Below, one piece after another: positions 62,601 through 64,000 of a stretch of DNA of 64,000 nt. The DNA is taken from positions 372,001 to 436,000 of the forward strand of contig NZ_WTCR01000004.1 of assembly GCF_009795715.1 (NCBI RefSeq), read 5' to 3'. Below the pieces are notes generated by a model that was not told the origin of the DNA, searched no databases, and saw only the letters and a list, made by a program, of their open reading frames with translations. This DNA is from Labilibaculum euxinicum (GTDB lineage Bacteria > Bacteroidota > Bacteroidia > Bacteroidales > Marinifilaceae). Position 1 is the first letter of the stretch. Every line of letters starts with the position of its first letter. Both the position numbers and the translations under genes were made by a program.

Positions 62601-64000
62601 TAACTGCATCAGTAACTGTTAATTGATAAGTTCCCCCTGCCAAGCCTGAAATATTAGCTGTTGTTGCCGCGTATCCGGCCGGCCCCGTCCAAACGTAAGT
62701 ATAATCAGCTACACCTCCGGTAACAATTGGATTAAACAATCCATTATTATCATTATAACAAAGCAAGTCAGTTCCGTTCAGATCCATTACAATCTCAGGA
62801 TTTGAATTCAAAGTAATATCCTGCTCAGGAGTTAGACATAGGTTCTCATCCGAAACATGAACTTTGTAGTCACCGGAATACAATCCTGTAATATTTTCAT
62901 TTGCCTGAACTACATTATCTAAAAAGTAAGATAGGTTCCCGGTACCTCCGGAGGCTGCAACTAAAATCTCTCCTTCTGGAATCGTAAAACAAGTCAAATC
63001 CTTTGTTGCAATACTATCGATTAGCAATTCATAAGCATCAAATATATTTACGATAGTATCAAATTCACAATTCTTTCCATCGGCTACAGTAATACTGTAC
63101 TTACCAGGTGTTAAGTTTAATGCTGTACTTTCCCAAGTTGTTTTGTTGGTTGATGTTGATGCTGAAAAATCAATTCCTGCCTCATCTTTCCAGAAAAATT
63201 TATATTCCGGATACTGAATATTTGCGACTTTGGCAACAACTCGTCCATTTCCCTGCCCAAAACATTTTACATTATTGGCTGTAATTTCCAGGGAAACATT
63301 CGATTTGGTTCCTAACTGAACCTCAATAACAGATTCAATTTTACACAAAGAACCATCTTTCGCTACAGTATTATAACCATAAATCACTTCAACTTTGTAG
63401 AATCCTGAAACAGTAACTTCAATTACAGCATTGGTTTCACCTGACAGGGCTGTATAAGTTCCAACCGTTCCATCTGCACTATAATACCATTGGAATGTTG
63501 TTTTGCTGTTAATAGGAAAACCCTTTACATGATCCAAAACGGCAACATCACTGCACCACTCTTCACGAGGCTGGTCGAAGCTACCTTCAAAAGACGGTGG
63601 ATCCTCACTTCCTCCGGGGGCACTCGGTACCAAAACGAAACCTGTAGTGTTATCATTATCAAAATGGTAATTCACAGGATGATCTCCCCCAGAACCTGAT
63701 GTTCCCGCAATATCTGTTAAGGCAGCATTGTAAATTTTACCAAACAATCCTGATGGTTTATATATAAACGCCTTAACCCCAGGAGTACTTGCTTTTAGGA
63801 AAGCATAAGAACATCGTACACCTTCCATTTTTAAATCATAAATAACGGTAATCGTTTTTCCTGATTCAATGGTATTGTTTTCATATCCAAGCGTGAATTC
63901 CAAATTGGTAAAAGTATTATCACCATAAATTTGTCCTTGCTCAAAGAAAGTCACAGAACCAAAATATCCTTGTCCTGCTCCTTTTATTCTTATAATCCCA
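59614..64000 (-). CDS. giant SprB-repeat adhesin with gliding-motility C-terminal domain (5' end outside window)
   Basis: A cell-surface protein, at least 1461 residues, whose N-terminus lies beyond the right edge; the frame is open to base 64000. After about 200 residues of PKD/Ig-like sequence come about 14 SprB-type repeats of 75-85 residues, each with a C-x-x-x-x-x-G-x-I core (LLCYNDNNG, PTCYGLEDG, ILCYGTNSG). At least three (IKVAGTKNG, ISVVGLRDG, TTVDANDG) lack the Cys. The C-terminus is a gliding-motility/CHU_C domain (ITIPKAFTPNNDSYNDYWDI ... VYDRWGKAVYK-like), the type B type IX secretion signal. Known relatives are mobile adhesins; gliding itself is not shown. Confidence 0.9.
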   Translation of the reverse strand, partial: GIIRIKGAGQGYFGSVTFFEQGQIYGDNTFTNLEFTLGYENNTIESGKTITVIYDLKMEGVRCSYAFLKASTPGVKAFIYKPSGLFGKIYNAALTDIAGTSGSGGDHPVNYHFDNDNTTGFVLVPSAPGGSEDPPSFEGSFDQPREEWCSDVAVLDHVKGFPINSKTTFQWYYSADGTVGTYTALSGETNAVIEVTVSGFYKVEVIYGYNTVAKDGSLCKIESVIEVQLGTKSNVSLEITANNVKCFGQGNGRVVAKVANIQYPEYKFFWKDEAGIDFSASTSTNKTTWESTALNLTPGKYSITVADGKNCEFDTIVNIFDAYELLIDSIATKDLTCFTIPEGEILVAASGGTGNLSYFLDNVVQANENITGLYSGDYKVHVSDENLCLTPEQDITLNSNPEIVMDLNGTDLLCYNDNNGLFNPIVTGGVADYTYVWTGPAGYAATTANISGLAGGTYQLTVTDAVNCPSVLSQELIEPKELITNELTIEAANCNGESSGEIFVEAAQGTPNYQYYLDGVESPTGIFSNLAPKDYALRIVDANSCVFEQNVTVTEPGEIGFLIEDIVLPTCKNINDGIVRITPYGGNSGYRYSWSGPSDYRSYSQNIENVVAGDYSLLITDKNNCSSENGVDLNLGLSIQLGLVVEQHIKVAGTKNGILSIETLEGTIPYSFTVTGPGGYSSVSPDNYDDNSFLIENLAGGVYTVVATDASGCSTVKKSIIIEEPEMAFAYIEERQAVGCAGSPVGELRAHAKGGNGTFTYTWSGPAGYSGTGETISGLAAGIYTVTATSAGQSATNTYELLAPDPLLASVANVENVSCNNAADGEIELDVNFGSADYTIAWTNGAGFLSSAKHILDLEPGTYDYAITSEYGCPPVLGSQAITEPTSLALTVTPIDISVVGLRDGEISATVTGGTPPYIFLISGPNGYSYAESNVSEKISVDGLEMGVYDVVVLDANECRIEDSKKVHEPEKLLLFVTSNTDITCPGGNDGAVTVDVLGESDPKNLTYSWTGDNYFRSTDKDVSGLKAGNYTVTVYDSAGDPGYESQSLQVVVNEPDKLVAEFWKKDISCFGRTDGYINLHPKGGTPGYTYLWGGTGVIGTNEDQQGLSEGTYTVQITDGNGCKSEITPIEIVEPKQVFVTVSDFYEPTCYGLEDGWIKLDISEGTGPYLVNWDNYGSITKDIFDIEAGDYSFVVVDNNGCETSGSKLLNQPDTLIAEINDYQDILCYGTNSGSATVDILGGTPNYTIEWSDGQETDIASDLIIGTYDVKVVDKHGCSDVASVELVQPEALNLEAEASRPTTVDANDGSIRIDVTGGVLDYTINWSDQDLNPYYGTSIEDLGRGTYIVSVIDKNNCQLDSTIVLEYLYENRITIPKAFTPNNDSYNDYWDIDRIEFVQNLKIVIYDRWGKAVYKFSGTGNQYRGTPWTGADGNTNLPIGSYYYAVELDDEKPILGTVTILR

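Overview
The window reads as chromosome of an AT-rich, probably anaerobic member of the Bacteroidota (Marinilabiliales-like is my best guess, not proven). Signs of the phylum are -7 promoter boxes of the TAnnTTTG type in front of several genes, few Shine-Dalgarno sequences, a PorP/SprF protein beside a giant SprB-repeat protein with a gliding-type C-terminal domain (type IX secretion), a TonB receptor with a carboxypeptidase-regulatory-like front domain, and Bacteroidota-specific small families (DUF4494, DUF5522, DUF6249-like).

Region 1 (1-13620) is a compact nitrogen-fixation locus. A NifA-type sigma-54 activator is transcribed leftwards. Divergent from it runs nifH-nifI1-nifI2-nifD-nifK-nifE-nifN-nifB-[2Fe-2S ferredoxin]-nifV, closed by a strong terminator. 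Together they encode the Fe protein, its two PII-type switch proteins, the MoFe protein, the cofactor scaffold, the cofactor-precursor radical SAM enzyme (NifX-like domain fused), a ferredoxin and homocitrate synthase. nifU, nifS and nifQ are absent. The nifA-nifH gap holds a perfect 22-bp palindrome overlapping a GG-N10-GC element, and a long-range 13-bp inverted repeat lies between nifK and nifE. The far left end carries short repeats and a MITE-like element.

Region 2 (13639-19460) has housekeeping and small conserved genes: trmO, a DUF4494 protein, two identical tRNA-Met(CAT) genes with near-identical terminators, a START-like protein, lptF-like permease, a lipoprotein, a 55-residue Cys-rich protein and fmt. 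Region 3 (19716-27019) is a fatty-acid beta-oxidation operon: acyl-CoA ligase, fused hydroxyacyl-CoA dehydrogenase/enoyl-CoA hydratase, thiolase and acyl-CoA dehydrogenase, with a G/C-tract inverted repeat before the last gene.

Region 4 (27020-41254) is mixed: 21-bp tandem repeats, an SDR protein, an ECF sigma factor with a membrane partner bracketed by two copies of a ~138-bp dispersed repeat, a LysM glucosaminidase, cytidine deaminase, a pseudouridine synthase, panB, dnaK, a type II restriction-modification pair whose convergent stop codons share one CTAG, an unknown helical protein and a MORN-repeat protein. Region 5 (41307-47552) holds xseA-xseB-dacB, a sensor kinase with a periplasmic binding-protein-like input domain, and an outer-membrane porin-like protein.

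Region 6 (47697-51673) is a thiamine uptake and activation operon: promoter, TPP riboswitch, TonB receptor, a 14-bp intercistronic hairpin, PnuC/PnuT-type permease and thiamine pyrophosphokinase. Region 7 (51728-64000) has a tandem pair of thioredoxins (one exported, one cytosolic), the CCA-adding enzyme, a group-B-like [FeFe] hydrogenase, an exported endonuclease/phosphatase-fold protein, a beta-helix lipoprotein, and the PorP/SprF plus SprB-repeat pair, the last gene running off the right edge.

No rRNA, CRISPR array, prophage or intact insertion sequence was seen.
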